Below are positions 1 through 10,591 of a DNA stretch of 25,000 nt, one piece after another. The stretch is from positions 1 through 25,000 of the forward strand of contig NW_026971178.1 in the NCBI RefSeq assembly GCF_963678635.1, written 5' to 3'. The translations under genes were made by a program, and so were the position numbers. Under the pieces are notes generated by a model. That model did no database searches. It saw only the letters and a program-made list of their open reading frames with translations, and was not told the origin of the DNA. The stretch's first letter is position 1; every line of letters begins with the position of its first letter. This DNA is from Symsagittifera roscoffensis. Lineage: Eukaryota > Xenacoelomorpha > Acoela > Convolutidae.

Positions 1-1
1 A

Positions 2-238
2 GCAAAGTATAATATAGAGCGGCTTAAGTTTAAGGTTCACAAAAAGTTCATAAAGACACATTTTCCGATGGACGAAAACCTACCTATTCTATCTGGTTTT
101 TTAAAAGCATATTTCCATGCATTCAATACAAATTCATTTGAAAGTTGGGCAAACTGCGCTCTTCAATTACAAAAACGAAAAGGGGCAAAAAATGTGATTG
201 ATTTCTACTTTTTGAGACTAAACTTAACCCAATCTTGA
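2..238 (+). CDS. Possible C-terminal fragment of an unknown protein
   Basis: One frame is open from the window edge for 79 codons and ends in TGA at 236-238. The peptide has a mixed, globular-looking composition with Trp, Cys, His and several Phe residues, and a basic N-terminal part (for example IERLKFKVHKKF). In DNA this AT-rich an open stretch of this length is uncommon but not impossible by chance. I do not recognise a family. It could be the last exon of a host gene or the end of an old transposase running in from the left, or a chance ORF. No start is visible because the frame is cut by the window edge. Confidence 0.25.
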   Translation, partial: AKYNIERLKFKVHKKFIKTHFPMDENLPILSGFLKAYFHAFNTNSFESWANCALQLQKRKGAKNVIDFYFLRLNLTQS

Positions 239-1660
239 TTACGGCTAATTTTTAAATAACACAGAGGCGAAGTTGCACTTCGCAGACACAAGCAAAAATA
301 TGACCGATAACGCTACTGGGAAAAACTGAATGAGTCAAACTTTGAATCTTCAAAATTTCTTAAGTGACGCACGCCAATTATGAGTCTACATAGTTGCTAA
401 AGGCAAGCCATTTATGACGCATTAGCAGCACCAGTCATTTTGAAATCAAACAAAGACTTACCAAGTAACATACCTCAATTTATAGAGCTTTTTTTCAATG
501 AAACTTTTAAAAAAATTTTTAATTTGAGATTTTTTTTTGCAAAAATCATTCCCTCACACGTGATATTCAGTACAAAATGATGAATTTAACTCCTAGTAAC
601 AATCAATTGTGGTGAATAAGCTTCCTTTAACGAGCTTGGAACGAATTCTGAAACGGATAAACTCTTTGCTTACGCGTTAATAGCGCGATATATATCGCGC
701 CTTGATGGTCCCAAATTTGCGAAATTGACTATTGAACCCCCTGCAAATTTACGCAAAATAATCACAGGTCAACAATAGCTTTTGAATGACTTAAAACATT
801 TCCGTCAAAAATGGTTATTTAGAGAGTCGAAAATTGACTGAAGAAAATAAATCATCCTGAGCACAATTATTTCCCTACTTCTGCTACGAAAGTCGGAACA
901 AAAATAGTCTGTGTTAAAATCCCTAGCAATTGCTGTACTTAAAAGCTGGTTATTGATCAAAATAACCATTTTCAAAATAAACAAGTTTACGGCAACAATA
1001 TTTGCGCCGCAACAATACACGGAAAAATAAGTAGTTCATACTATAACACAAGCAATGCTTGAGTAATTATTTTTTCAATTGAAAGGTTAAGGGTCTATTT
1101 TATTATGCTTATTCAATTGTTTTGCGCAGATCTGAGGGAAAATCTAACTTCATGGTTTAATGTTTTCCAGCATGAATGAGTTGTAAGAACAATTCAAGTT
1201 TTCAAGCTCCAAATTATTCACGATAGTTTCTTTCCATCTCAACAGGAGTGAAACCATTTTTATTGCTAGGTTACGGATTGTTAGAAAAACTCAGTGCGTT
1301 GGAGGTCTATCAGTTAATTAGTACACTGAGAACGTTTTTTTCACATGTACTTGTACTTGTAATCGGGAACAACCTTTTTTTTCCGTATAATAGTTTTTAA
1401 AAACAAGCAAAAAACCTGCAAGGATTTTACGTGCAGGTTGAATGTTGATTTTCTTGAAATTTAAAATAAAATTATCTATAATACATTGCAAGTTATCATT
1501 TATGATTCCTAGTTTTAAAAATTAGTTTTTGTTTTTATCGGTTTTGTGTTTTTAGCCTCATTTTTGTCGGCTCATTTTCGACTTTCTTAGAGAAACTCTA
1601 CCAACTAATTTATTTTTGCATTTTTTCCCCAAAACTAGGGTTTTTAGTTTGTTTTGATCA
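239..1660. other. AT-rich non-coding DNA
   Basis: No reading frame here is long or protein-like. The short open frame at 805-1020 on the minus strand has low-complexity content and no context. Apart from the GC-rich palindrome at 683-700, I see only A and T runs. Confidence 0.6.
683..700. repeat. Perfect 18-bp CpG-rich palindrome
   Basis: GCGCGATATATATCGCGC is a perfect self-complementary sequence with no loop. It has four CpG steps in an otherwise AT-rich, CpG-poor neighbourhood. Its role is unknown. It could be a dimeric protein-binding site or simply the tip of an old repeat. Confidence 0.8.
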
Positions 1661-3306
1661 AATTTCAAAAACAAGTGTTTCGTTTTTACATTATTTTTTG
1701 CTTTTAGATTTTTTCCGACTCATCATATATTGGCTCAGTTGGCGTTTATTAATTAGTTTCAAGTAATAAGTGATTCTGCTTGTCTCCGGGAAGAGATATT
1801 TTGCAAATGTTTAGGTTCAATTTCCAATTGATTTTTTTTGCTTAAAAAAACTTTCGGCTTAATGAGGGTCGAGTGAACTTTTTCCCACGTAAGTTGGCTT
1901 TCAGTAAAGATTGTTCAATGTTCCGTAAGACTTTTGTGAACTTAAATGTAGAGAAAAGTATAAAATTTTGAAAAAATCTGTGTGATTAAAATTGTATTTT
2001 TAAATTAATGTTTTTTTTTGTTTGAATTAGTCGTTTGGTTATTCGTTTTTTTTTCTAATCTTATAATAGGATGATTATTTTTTTGCAAGCATTGTGCCGC
2101 ATTTTTTTACCTCGGTTTTAAGTAAAAATTAATGTTTTATCCAAAATAATTATTGTAGTTAAATCACTAAACAGTCGTGGCATTTTCTTTTTTTCGTTTT
2201 ACCCTCAAAGATTTAATACCAATCAAAAACTAATAATTTGCAACAGTCAAAGAAAAAAATTTCTTAAGACTGTACACAAATCTTGCATCAAAGAATAGAA
2301 ACTAGAGTTCAGACTTGAAATCCTTCAGAATTGTTTGGATTTCACCATTTTCTTCCTCGTTTGAAAATGTTCGAAAATTTTCGTGTTGCGAATGCAATTA
2401 AATCAAGAAATGTTTATAAGCTATTTTTAAAACACAAAATCTTGACATGTTTGCGTAAGTTTCTTCAATTGTTCTGGATCATTTTTTGTTTATTGCTAAT
2501 AATTTCAAAAAACTTCTTGCTCGCAACGAATTGTTTTTGATTTTTGACGTTAAAATTTAAAGAAAAGTTTGACGCTCAAATTTAAGTCTAACATATTTTG
2601 TCAGCTGTAACACAGAGAAAAAAAAACTATAAAAATGAAAAATAGTGACCGAAGACTAAAATGTTTTTTTTTTCTTTCAAGTGATTTTTTATTCGCATCC
2701 AAGATTTTGGCGAATGATATGGTTTTTTAAATCAGAAGTTTTTTTGCTTATTTCTTATCTAGATGCTCGCGAGTCATATTCAATCCTTTTCGATAATGAC
2801 TCCAAGGTGAATAAGAACTAAAAAAAAGGTTATTAGAGCTTTTTAAAAAATAACTGAAGAGTTGATTTTTTGTAGACATCTGAGGAAGCGGAGATTAACG
2901 AAGCCAACTTGAAAAAAAAACATCACACTTAGGTTTCAAATTATGAAACAAAATTAATTTTAATTGTAAATTTTAGAATTTACAAGTAAGAAAAAAAGCA
3001 TTAATTTTCTTTTATGGTTCAAAAACGACTTTTTTCCAGTTTTTTGTATCCAATTATTTATTTACCAATACACAAATCGAAACATTCGGTAGTAACTGCA
3101 CAGCGGCTAGAAATTTTATTGTTTTCCTTTGAAAGTCTGTCACTGTTTTCAAGCGCATAAATTTTTAGGTAAATTTACTGTTGCTTGAATTAATTGTAAG
3201 ATTGCTGCTGAATTTTAGCCTCAAAGGTTTTCAAGTGTTTCAACTGTTTAAAACACCCTTTGGTTTTCATTACATCATTTTTTCTAAAACTCAAATGTCT
3301 CACAAA
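1661..3306 (+). repeat. Left arm of a 3.3-kb inverted repeat
   Basis: This arm is the reverse complement of 3313-4939. It starts near AATTTCAAAAACAAGTGTTT and ends at the loop at 3307-3312. In a hand-aligned 60-base sample (3061-3120) there were 7 mismatches. The 65 bases next to the loop differ at about two positions. Differences are mostly substitutions with a few single-base indels, so the arms have diverged. No gene is conserved: the open frame at 2331-2540 is broken by a one-base indel in the other arm. It could be a foldback-type transposon or an old inverted duplication. Confidence 0.9.
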
Positions 3307-3312
3307 AACCAA

Positions 3313-4939
3313 TTTGTGAGACATTTGAGTTTTAGGAAAATGATGTAATGAAAACCAAAGGGTGTTTTAAACAGTTGAAATACTTGAAAATCTTTATGGC
3401 TAAAATTCAGCTGCAATCTTACAATTAATTCAAGCAAGAGTAAAATTACCTAAAAATTTTTGCGCTTGAAAACAGTGACTGACTTTCAAAGAAAACAATA
3501 AAGTTTCTAACCGCTGTGCAACTACTTTCGAATGTTTCGATTTGTGTTTTGGTAAATAAATAATTAGATACAAAAAACTGGAAAAAAGTCGTTTTTGAAT
3601 CATAAAAGAAAATTAATGTCTAAAATTTACAATTAAAACTAATTTCGTTTCATAATTTGAAAATTAAATGTGATGTTTTTTTTTCAAGTTGGCTTCGTTA
3701 ATCTCCGCTTCCTCAGATGTCTACAAAAAATCAACTCTTCAGATATTTTTTAAAACCTCTAATAACCTTTATTTTAGTTCTTATTCACCCTGGAGTCATT
3801 ATCGAAAAGGCTTGAATATGACTCGCGAGCATCTAGATAAGAAATAAGCAAAAAAACTTCAAATTTAAAAAACCATATCATTCGCCAAAATCTTGGATGC
3901 GAATAAAAAATCACTTGAAAGAAAAAAAACAAAATTTTAGTCTTCGGTCACAAAGCAAATTTTCCATTTTTCTGGTTTTTTTTCTCTGTGTTACAGCTGA
4001 CAAAATATGTTAGACTTATGTTTGAGTGTCAAATTTTTCTTTAAATTTTAACGTCAAAAATCAAAAACAATTCGTTGCGAGCAAGAAGTTTTTTGAAATT
4101 ATTAGCAATAAACAAAAAATGATCCAGAACAATTGAAGAAACTTACGCAAACATGTCAAGATTTGTGTTTTAAAAATAGCTTATAAACATTTCTTGATTT
4201 AATTGCATTCGCAACACGAAAATTTTCGAACATTTTCAAACGAGGAAGAAAATGGTGAAGTCCAAACAATTCTGAAGGATTTCAAGTGTGAACTCTAGTT
4301 TCTATTCTTTGATGCAAGATTTGTGTACAGTCTTAAGAAATTTTTTTCTTTGACTGTTGCAAATTATTAATTTTTGATTGGTTTGTAATCTTTGAGGGTA
4401 AAACGAAAAAACGAAAATGCCACGACTGTTTAGTGATTTAACTACAATAATTATTTTGGATAAAACATTGATTTTTACTTAAAACCGAGGCAAAAAAATG
4501 CGGCACAATGCTCGCAAAAAAATTATCTATCCTAATATAAGATTAGAAAAAAACGAATAACCAAACGACTAATTCAAACAAAAAAAACATTAATTTAAAA
4601 AAACTATTTTAATCACACAGATTTTTTCAAATTTTTATACTTTTCTCTACATTTAAGTTCACAAAAGTCTCAAGCAACATTGAACAATCTTTACCGAAAG
4701 CCAACTTACGTGGGAAAAAATTCAGTCGACCCTCATTAAGCCGAAAGTTTTATTAAGCAAAAACAAATCAACTGGAAATTGAACCTAAGCATTTGCAAAA
4801 TAACTCTTCCCGGAGACAAGCAGAATCACTTATTACTTGAAACTAATAAATAAACGCCAACTGAGCCAATATATGATGAATCGGAAAAAAATCTAAAAGC
4901 AAAAAATAATGTAATAACGAAACATTTGTTTTTGAAATT
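3313..4939 (-). repeat. Right arm of the inverted repeat
   Basis: Reverse complement of 1661-3306. Next to the loop it begins TTTGTGAGACATTTGAG, and it ends near TTTTTGAAATT just before a 17-bp direct repeat. A transcript across both arms would fold into an approximately 1.6-kb double-stranded hairpin. No clear target-site duplication was found on the two outer edges. Confidence 0.9.
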
Positions 4940-4977
4940 GGTCCACCTTACCAAGAGAAATGGTCCACCTTACCAAG
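4939..4977 (+). repeat. Two perfect 17-bp direct repeats
   Basis: TGGTCCACCTTACCAAG occurs at 4939-4955 and again at 4961-4977, separated by AGAAA. The first copy begins exactly where homology between the inverted-repeat arms stops, so this may mark the insertion or rearrangement edge. Confidence 0.85.
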
Positions 4978-6750
4978 CGTCTATCTTTATCAGATCAAAA
5001 ATTATCGGTTTCAGAACCTTGAATTAGTCAAAATCCTATTTTTAGAAAAAATATGAAAAAATCAAAAATAACAATTTTTGAAAAAGAAATCAGCAAAATC
5101 TTTTATTCCGAACTAGAAAACTTGACGCTCTGAACCTATGGTTCTATGCTAATCAATTGGTTTGCTTTTGTTAAGTTGAAAAAAAATTTGTTTTTAATGT
5201 AGTTCAAATTTCCGAAAACAGAAAAAATGAAAATTCACCGTGAAGGAGTTGTTTTTAAGCAAAAATAATGCGTTTTTTGCAATGGTTCAGGGATGTTGAT
5301 GGATACAAAAACATTTGAATTTCATCTCGGTTCACGTTCTAAACACCCAAGTGAAAATTTCACTTTTTCGAATATCGCCTCTAGTGAACTTCAGGAAGTG
5401 TTTAAATGCGTCGTTAATCTCTCCTGATTGGTGGGAACCATAATTAAACATTAGAAAATCATAAAAATTAATTTTTAAAATAATTTTAATGTTTTTCGAT
5501 TTTTTCAAATTTTTTCAATTTTTTACATTAAATTTTAACAAAGTTTTTTCGTCTCAATTTAGCTTCTGGCAAAAACTTGCTATACCACCTTGTTGCCCTA
5601 CGATAGGGGAACAGAAACTTTTCTGAAAATCGTTCTGATTGGCTATCTGAACATAATCCAGCGTGTGTACACTGTTTCCTGGTCGATTGCATGCAAAATT
5701 GAAAAATTTCAAGCTAGAAACATAGAAAATTTACAGCATTAGTTTTTTTGATTTTTTCAAATTTTTCTATTTTTTGTACTAGGCAATTATAAGTTTTTTA
5801 TCTCGTTTATTGATTGCAATTAAAAAAATGCTAGGTTACTGGTTTAACCTGTCACAGGACAACAGAAAAGGTCCCCATGGTGAACTGTCTTTTTCAATTC
5901 AATCAAAACTATCGACACCACTCATAGTATTTCTCTTCTTTTTTACTCAAAAATAATCAGTTCCCTAATACCAGATTTAACTAGAAATTTCTTGAGTATA
6001 AAAAGATAAAAGTAACTTTATTGCTAAGGGTTTACAAACTGCGGGGGGGATACAACGCCGCGTTAAAATAATTTGGTACTTAGCTTCAGACGATATGAAA
6101 CTTTGCTTCTTTTCCAGCAGTTACGTGTGCTTAGATTATTGTGTGGGGTTTGCTTCCTCAAGGAGAGTTTGTGTTTATTACTATTGGGAAGAAAGCAAGA
6201 CTGGTTTTCGATACCAGAGTGGGATAAGTTAAATGGTATTTGCAAAAACACCGGGGAAGTTTTTATGATCTGGTAATAAAATCAACTCATTCATGGTAGA
6301 TAATTATTTTCAATAAAATAGAGTGATTTTCATTCATTCCTGTGAACCAACTGTTTTATTCAATCACTTCAGCTTAAATGAAATTGAAGAAAACCCAGAC
6401 AAAGCCAAACAGGTTAGTTTTTACTCTACATTTGCATAATGACGCGCTATGTCGTATCTAGATGCATCGAACTTTAACCAATCAGCAACATGTTTTTTGC
6501 GGCATGCTTACGTAGTCATGCTTTAAGCGAGCTGCATTGAACTTTTAGCCAATCAGAAACCTTCGTTTTGAGGCAGAATTTAACACTCGGGTAAACGACT
6601 AAGACCATGTTGAACATGATCCCCTTTTCCGCGCGCCGAGAACAAAGTTTTTCCAAAATGTCAAAATGAGGCAAATAACAAGGGACAGGGTGATTTTGTC
6701 AAAAAGAGGGAAGTAAGTAGGGACAGGATGATTAAGTTATATACTACTGA
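4978..6750. other. AT-rich non-coding DNA
   Basis: No supported gene. Overlapping short frames on both strands at 6063-6276 are the best ORFs but are weak. ATTGG/CCAAT motifs recur on both strands (near 5420, 5637, 6476 and 6549). Near 6672-6735 a motif of the form GGGACAGGRTGATT occurs twice. Confidence 0.6.
6464..6560. repeat. Imperfect direct repeat with CCAAT boxes
   Basis: A unit of about 26 bases at 6464-6489 (GCATCGAACTTTAACCAATC and onward) recurs with small changes at 6534-6560. Both copies contain CCAATCAG, the core bound by NF-Y in animals. Whether it acts as a promoter is not shown by the sequence; it may be part of a dispersed repeat. Confidence 0.6.
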
Positions 6751-7060
6751 CATACATACATACATACATACATACATACATACATACATACATACATACA
6801 TACATACATACATACATACATACATACATACATACATACATACATGCATACGTGCATACATACATACACACATACATACATACATACATACATACATACA
6901 TACATACATACATACATACATACATACATACATACATACATACATACATACATACATACAAACATACATACATACATACATACATACATACATACATACA
7001 TACATACATACATACATACATACATACATACATACATACATACATACATACATACATACA

Positions 7061-7090
<30 letters not shown>
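6751..7090. repeat. (CATA)85 tetranucleotide microsatellite
   Basis: About 340 bases of CATA units with a few point interruptions, clustered around 6844-6870 and at 6961. The 4-base period makes every frame open, giving spurious proteins of Thr-Tyr-Ile-His or Met-Tyr-Val-Cys repeats. It ends about 200 bases before the gag start and may mark the left edge of the retroelement. Confidence 0.97.
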
Positions 7091-7092
<2 letters not shown>

Positions 7093-7292
7093 ATTGAATA
7101 AAAAGCAATAGGACTAGTTGGAACACGATAGTGTTAGGATCACGAATTAGTAGAATTTTAACAAAATCTTAGAAGGAACAGTAAAGTAGTTTTTCTTTTT
7201 AATAGCAAAATTTTTTGTTTATGATTATTTTTTTTAGAATAGGATTTTGTAAATACCAATATTGTAAATAGAATCAATTGTAAATAGAAATC
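7091..7292 (+). promoter_or_regulatory. AT-rich leader upstream of gag
   Basis: This short AT-rich stretch between the microsatellite and the gag ATG should hold the 5' end of the element. It contains three copies of TTGTAAATA at 7247-7255, 7262-7270 and 7278-7286, spaced 15-16 bases apart, just before the ATG. No convincing tRNA primer binding site or TG...CA LTR ends were recognised. The 5' LTR is either very short, degenerate or lost. Confidence 0.4.
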
Positions 7293-8168
7293 ATGAGACG
7301 GAGCAGGGTACCGGTGGCTGAAAAAAGATCTACAGAATCAAAGACAAAATATAACTCGTCACTACGTAAAACGACATCTATGGGCCCAAAAGTAACAAGG
7401 AAGAACTTTTCAGTAAGCATGGTCAACACGAGGAGTAATACAGAGAACAAAACAAAAGACGGCATGGAAGGGAAACAAGCGGAACCCGCCATCGAGATTG
7501 ACCTAGAGACACTAGACCAGAGTGTGAATGAGGTGGAGAAGAAGACGACGGAGTCAACACCGATGCCGAATGCAGAAGAACCAAATCCAAAGTCTATGGA
7601 GTTCTCGCCGATAGACACTGTGGAAGACAAAACGGGCAACACGCCAAAAACGGTAAAGGACGTGTCTCAAGCAAAAAGAACGTCATTTACTGAAAGGTTG
7701 GCAATGATGGTCGGGATGAAACCAAGAGTGACGGAGGAACCAAAGTCCGAGAAAGGCAAAACATTCGGAACAGTTTCCATGAAAACGACAGACACCGACC
7801 AAAACGAAGACCAGAACAGACCGGGAGCAGCAGCCAACAACAGGGTAACATCTGACCATGAAACAATGTCTCTCGATCTGGGCGATTTGATGGCGAAGCT
7901 AGATCAGATCGACAAGAGACTAAAACACAGCGAGGAGGATAGATATGTGATAAAGAAAGAATTAAGATACAACAAACATGATTACCTGGACAGCTATTTC
8001 AATGTAGCGAAAGCGACAGAGGAAAAGCTTCAGCAGATGTCAGACAAAGTAGATGCCACTGAGGGAGAGCGAGGCAAGAACATCAAAAAGGACATGCAAG
8101 AAATGAAGCAACGATATGACGCAGTGAACAGCCAGTTGGGGAGTTTGAAACGAGAATGGACACAATGA
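7293..8168 (+). pseudogene. gag: Gag N-terminal part with coiled coil
   Basis: Starts at ATG 7293 with A at -3. The 291-residue frame begins with about 190 hydrophilic residues rich in Lys, Thr and Glu, with no signal peptide. From about residue 195 a heptad-rich helix begins (DLMAKLDQIDKRLKHSEEDR) and runs to the end. The place before the capsid and zinc knuckles suggests the matrix-like end of Gag, with the coiled coil probably driving assembly. The frame ends at TGA 8166-8168, but protein-like sequence goes on in another frame at about 8156, so a one-base indel probably lies near 8150-8165. Confidence 0.7.
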
Positions 8169-8444
8169 GTAGGGACCAGGCTGAGAGTTCATGTGCGATA
8201 CAGGCTAAACTAGACGCCATCTTGAGAAACTCTAAGTCGCAGGACAGGCCGGCAGCGGAACGAACGCAAGGCAATAGAGTTGACTTCGTGGAACCACAGC
8301 GGAACAAACGGCAATCAACACCGTTACCACTACCCCGGGATGCCTCGAGTACAGCACCGGGGGGGGGGGGGGGGGCAAAGCGATTATGAAAAGTGGAACA
8401 GCAAACACGACGAGCGGTCTAGGGGACTCCACGACTCACAATAA
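8156..8444 (+). pseudogene. gag: Gag middle segment crossing a G17 run
   Basis: Two short frames continue Gag. From about 8156 one frame continues the helical region (QAKLDAILRNSK) into a Pro/Ser-rich linker that ends in poly-Gly encoded by the G run at 8359-8375. After the run the protein-like reading is in a different frame (SDYEKWNSKHDERSRG) up to TAA 8442-8444. A change of run length by one base would join them. Another frame change follows near 8436-8442. No domain is recognised here; it is a linker before the capsid. Confidence 0.55.
8359..8375 (+). repeat. G17 homopolymer inside gag
   Basis: Seventeen consecutive G encode poly-glycine and sit exactly where the reading frame changes. 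Such a run is prone to replication slippage and to sequencing or assembly length error. Confidence 0.97.
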
Positions 8445-8854
8445 CGCGGGACCGGATGTCATGACGTGGGCAAGCACCTGGGAAATGATGAACAGGACAC
8501 TAGAAGCCTTCGCCACGAGGAACACCGACTCGAGTGACAGAGGAAGCAACAAATCCAGGAAAACCTTCAAAAAACCGAAAGAATTCAAGGATGATTCAGA
8601 TGGATGCATCGACACTTGGGTAGAAGTCATGAGCTTGCACTTGGAATAAGACAACTTGAACGACGAGAGGCAAGCATGCACAGCGATACTCAGCAACTTG
8701 GAAGGCACGGCGAGATATTGTTAATAAAATCTTCGAGATATTGTTGAATCGATTCGGGTCAGGCATGAAGGGTCATCAAGCGATGATGCGATTTGAAAAG
8801 AGAAGGCAAAGGGACGATTAATCGATAGACAGGTTCTTAGATGATCTTGAGAGC
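8440..8854 (+). pseudogene. gag: Gag capsid-like region, broken
   Basis: The frame at 8440-8649 gives a Lys/Pro linker followed by a helical region (FKDDSDGCIDTWVEVMSLHL). After an in-frame TAA at 8647-8649 it continues with DERQACTAILSNLEGTA, then changes frame near 8702-8715 to FEILLNRFGSGMKGHQAMMR. A second in-frame TAA lies at 8819-8821, just before SIDRFLDDLESL. The pattern of a small-residue and Leu helix, then FExLxxRFG, then a Phe/Leu helix, is typical of Ty3/gypsy Gag capsid domains. Two nonsense codons and one frame change make this copy unable to produce capsid unless sequence errors are involved. Confidence 0.7.
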
Positions 8855-10294
8855 TTGAGACGAAGGAGTGACCCGGAAGAGTCCACCAATAGAAGAAACT
8901 TTAGCATCGTCTCAAAGTTCATTGATGGGGTAGAGAGTGATGACTTGAGAACAATGTTAGCAACATACTATACATTGTCGAAAGACAGTGCACCGACTCC
9001 AGAAGAGATGAGACAGAAGTCGAGAGAGTACATGCTAATGAAGCCCAAGAAGTACTCATATTCAGATAATAGGAATATGCAAGGGGGGAGCCAACCACAA
9101 AGGTCGTCATGGTACAAGCCTAGAGATGACATTGACAAACGTAGATCATGCGCGAACTGCGGGTCAGCTGATCATCACGTGGCAGATTGCACAACATACA
9201 AGCAGGGCATGAAGAGTCTGGGGTACGCACCAGATGAGGAGGACATGAGCCAGATGGAAGGACACGAGTACTATAGTGGCTTAATCATCAAGATAGGTGC
9301 AAGATGCTTCTTCTGCAATCAGGAGGGGCACTTTAGGATGGGTTGTCCTTTGTTTTGGGAGGCGGTCAAGAACCAGAGTCACCACAAACACAAGTTGGCA
9401 TTAGCGGCGGTGCAGAATCAGCGAATTAGACAAACCGATTTTGAAGCAAAAATTAGAAGCACCGAGAACGGAACTGCCAACACGAAGACAGTGAAGGCGG
9501 TAACGCAGGCTAACAATGCGATAGAGGCCACGGCCAAGAACGCCCTAGAGATAAATTATGAGAAAGCGGCGTCAGAGGCGATCAACAAGGTGAAACACGA
9601 CCTAGCAACGAAGGAAATAGAGCAAAGGTTGAAGCAAGAAATCGACAGACAGAGATTGAATGAGACGCTAAGTTGCTCGGTGCCAGTGCCAGAGGCTGTA
9701 GCAGGGTCGACAAAAAGTGGAAGTTGCAACACTCTGAAAATGATGACAGGAAAGCCATTTGGCATAACGAAAATCGGAGCCAGGATAATGTCGATAATCA
9801 CTGTAGGTGGACATGAAGTGACAAGGAACTCAAGTGAACTCAGCGACCAGACAGTAATGCACATTGACGTATACGCAGACTACTTGAGTGCGATAAGTCT
9901 ACAGACGACATCTAGAGCCTTGAGGGCGCTACTCACGAGAGGTGGCAGCAAGTCGATCCGTGTGGACAACAGAGATACAGAAGCTTATGGTCCACATGAG
10001 GTGATGTTGAATATAGATGGGATAAACATCTACACGAAAACAATGATAACATGTGATGAAGATCCTAGTGGGACAGATCTACGCGGGCAGAGAAGAATTA
10101 AAGGTGAGATCGATTGGACACTGTGCCATGCTGGAGGAAGATGCAATGCACATTGGGACAGAGGCAGACGTATCAGCACATGTGCTGGACATAAGTGGCA
10201 AGAAAACTCACTTGCGTGGGTTACTCGATACTGGCGCGGTCTTGAGTGTAAAACCAATCGAAACTTGGGAGCGAATGGGCTTCAACAAAGATGA
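8822..10294 (+). pseudogene. gag: Gag C-terminus with two CCHC zinc knuckles
   Basis: This open stretch completes the capsid and then holds two nucleocapsid zinc knuckles of the form CX2CX4HX4C: CANCGSADHHVADC at 9149-9190 and CFFCNQEGHFRMGC at 9305-9346. They would bind the element RNA. Next comes a Lys/Ala/Glu-rich helical linker of about 100 residues, then a region of unknown fold before the protease. The stretch from about 10055-10080 to the stop at 10294 is in the wrong frame and covers the start of the protease, so the true end of this segment is near 10060. The knuckles are intact; the tail is frameshifted. Confidence 0.85.
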
Positions 10295-10591
10295 CTTGAT
10301 AGACTCAAGAATACGGTTGTCAGCTGCTAACAAAGGGGTGCTGCGGGTGCTAGGCAGAGCACCAATAATAGCCCTATATCTGGGGAACGTAATCTGTGGA
10401 TGAGCTTTCTTGTAGTAGAAAACCTAGATGAGTCTGACCAATTCATTTTAGGCAGGGACTTCATCAGGAACTTTGTCGTAACAATTGATTTAAACAATGC
10501 GATGTTCAGGATTAGAAACGCGGATAGGAGGTACGCATTTAAACCGGTAAATTTAATAATAGCGAATGAAAAAAAGCACCGGTATTCTTGA
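10053..10591 (+). pseudogene. pol: Retropepsin-like aspartic protease
   Basis: The first frame (to TGA 10401-10403) carries the active-site motif LLDTGA, with the catalytic Asp at 10227-10229. It is preceded by hydrophobic strands, as in retroviral-type proteases that cut Gag-Pol. The second frame (from about 10397) carries the closing motif ILGRDF at 10445-10462 and continues to TGA 10589-10591. One frame change near 10395 separates the two halves, and others lie at each end (about 10055-10080 and about 10585). All key residues visible in the family are kept. Confidence 0.85.

Noticed and set aside
2331-2540. 69-residue frame in the left arm of the palindrome
   Set aside because: The matching region of the right arm has a one-base indel that breaks the frame, so it is not conserved.
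6661-7126. Long open frames on both strands of the CATA array
   Set aside because: A 4-base repeat leaves all frames open and yields only four-residue repeats; not genes.
7115-7140. Possible tRNA primer binding site beginning TGGAACACGATAG
   Set aside because: It starts with TGG but the rest does not fit the 3' acceptor and T-arm of a usual tRNA.
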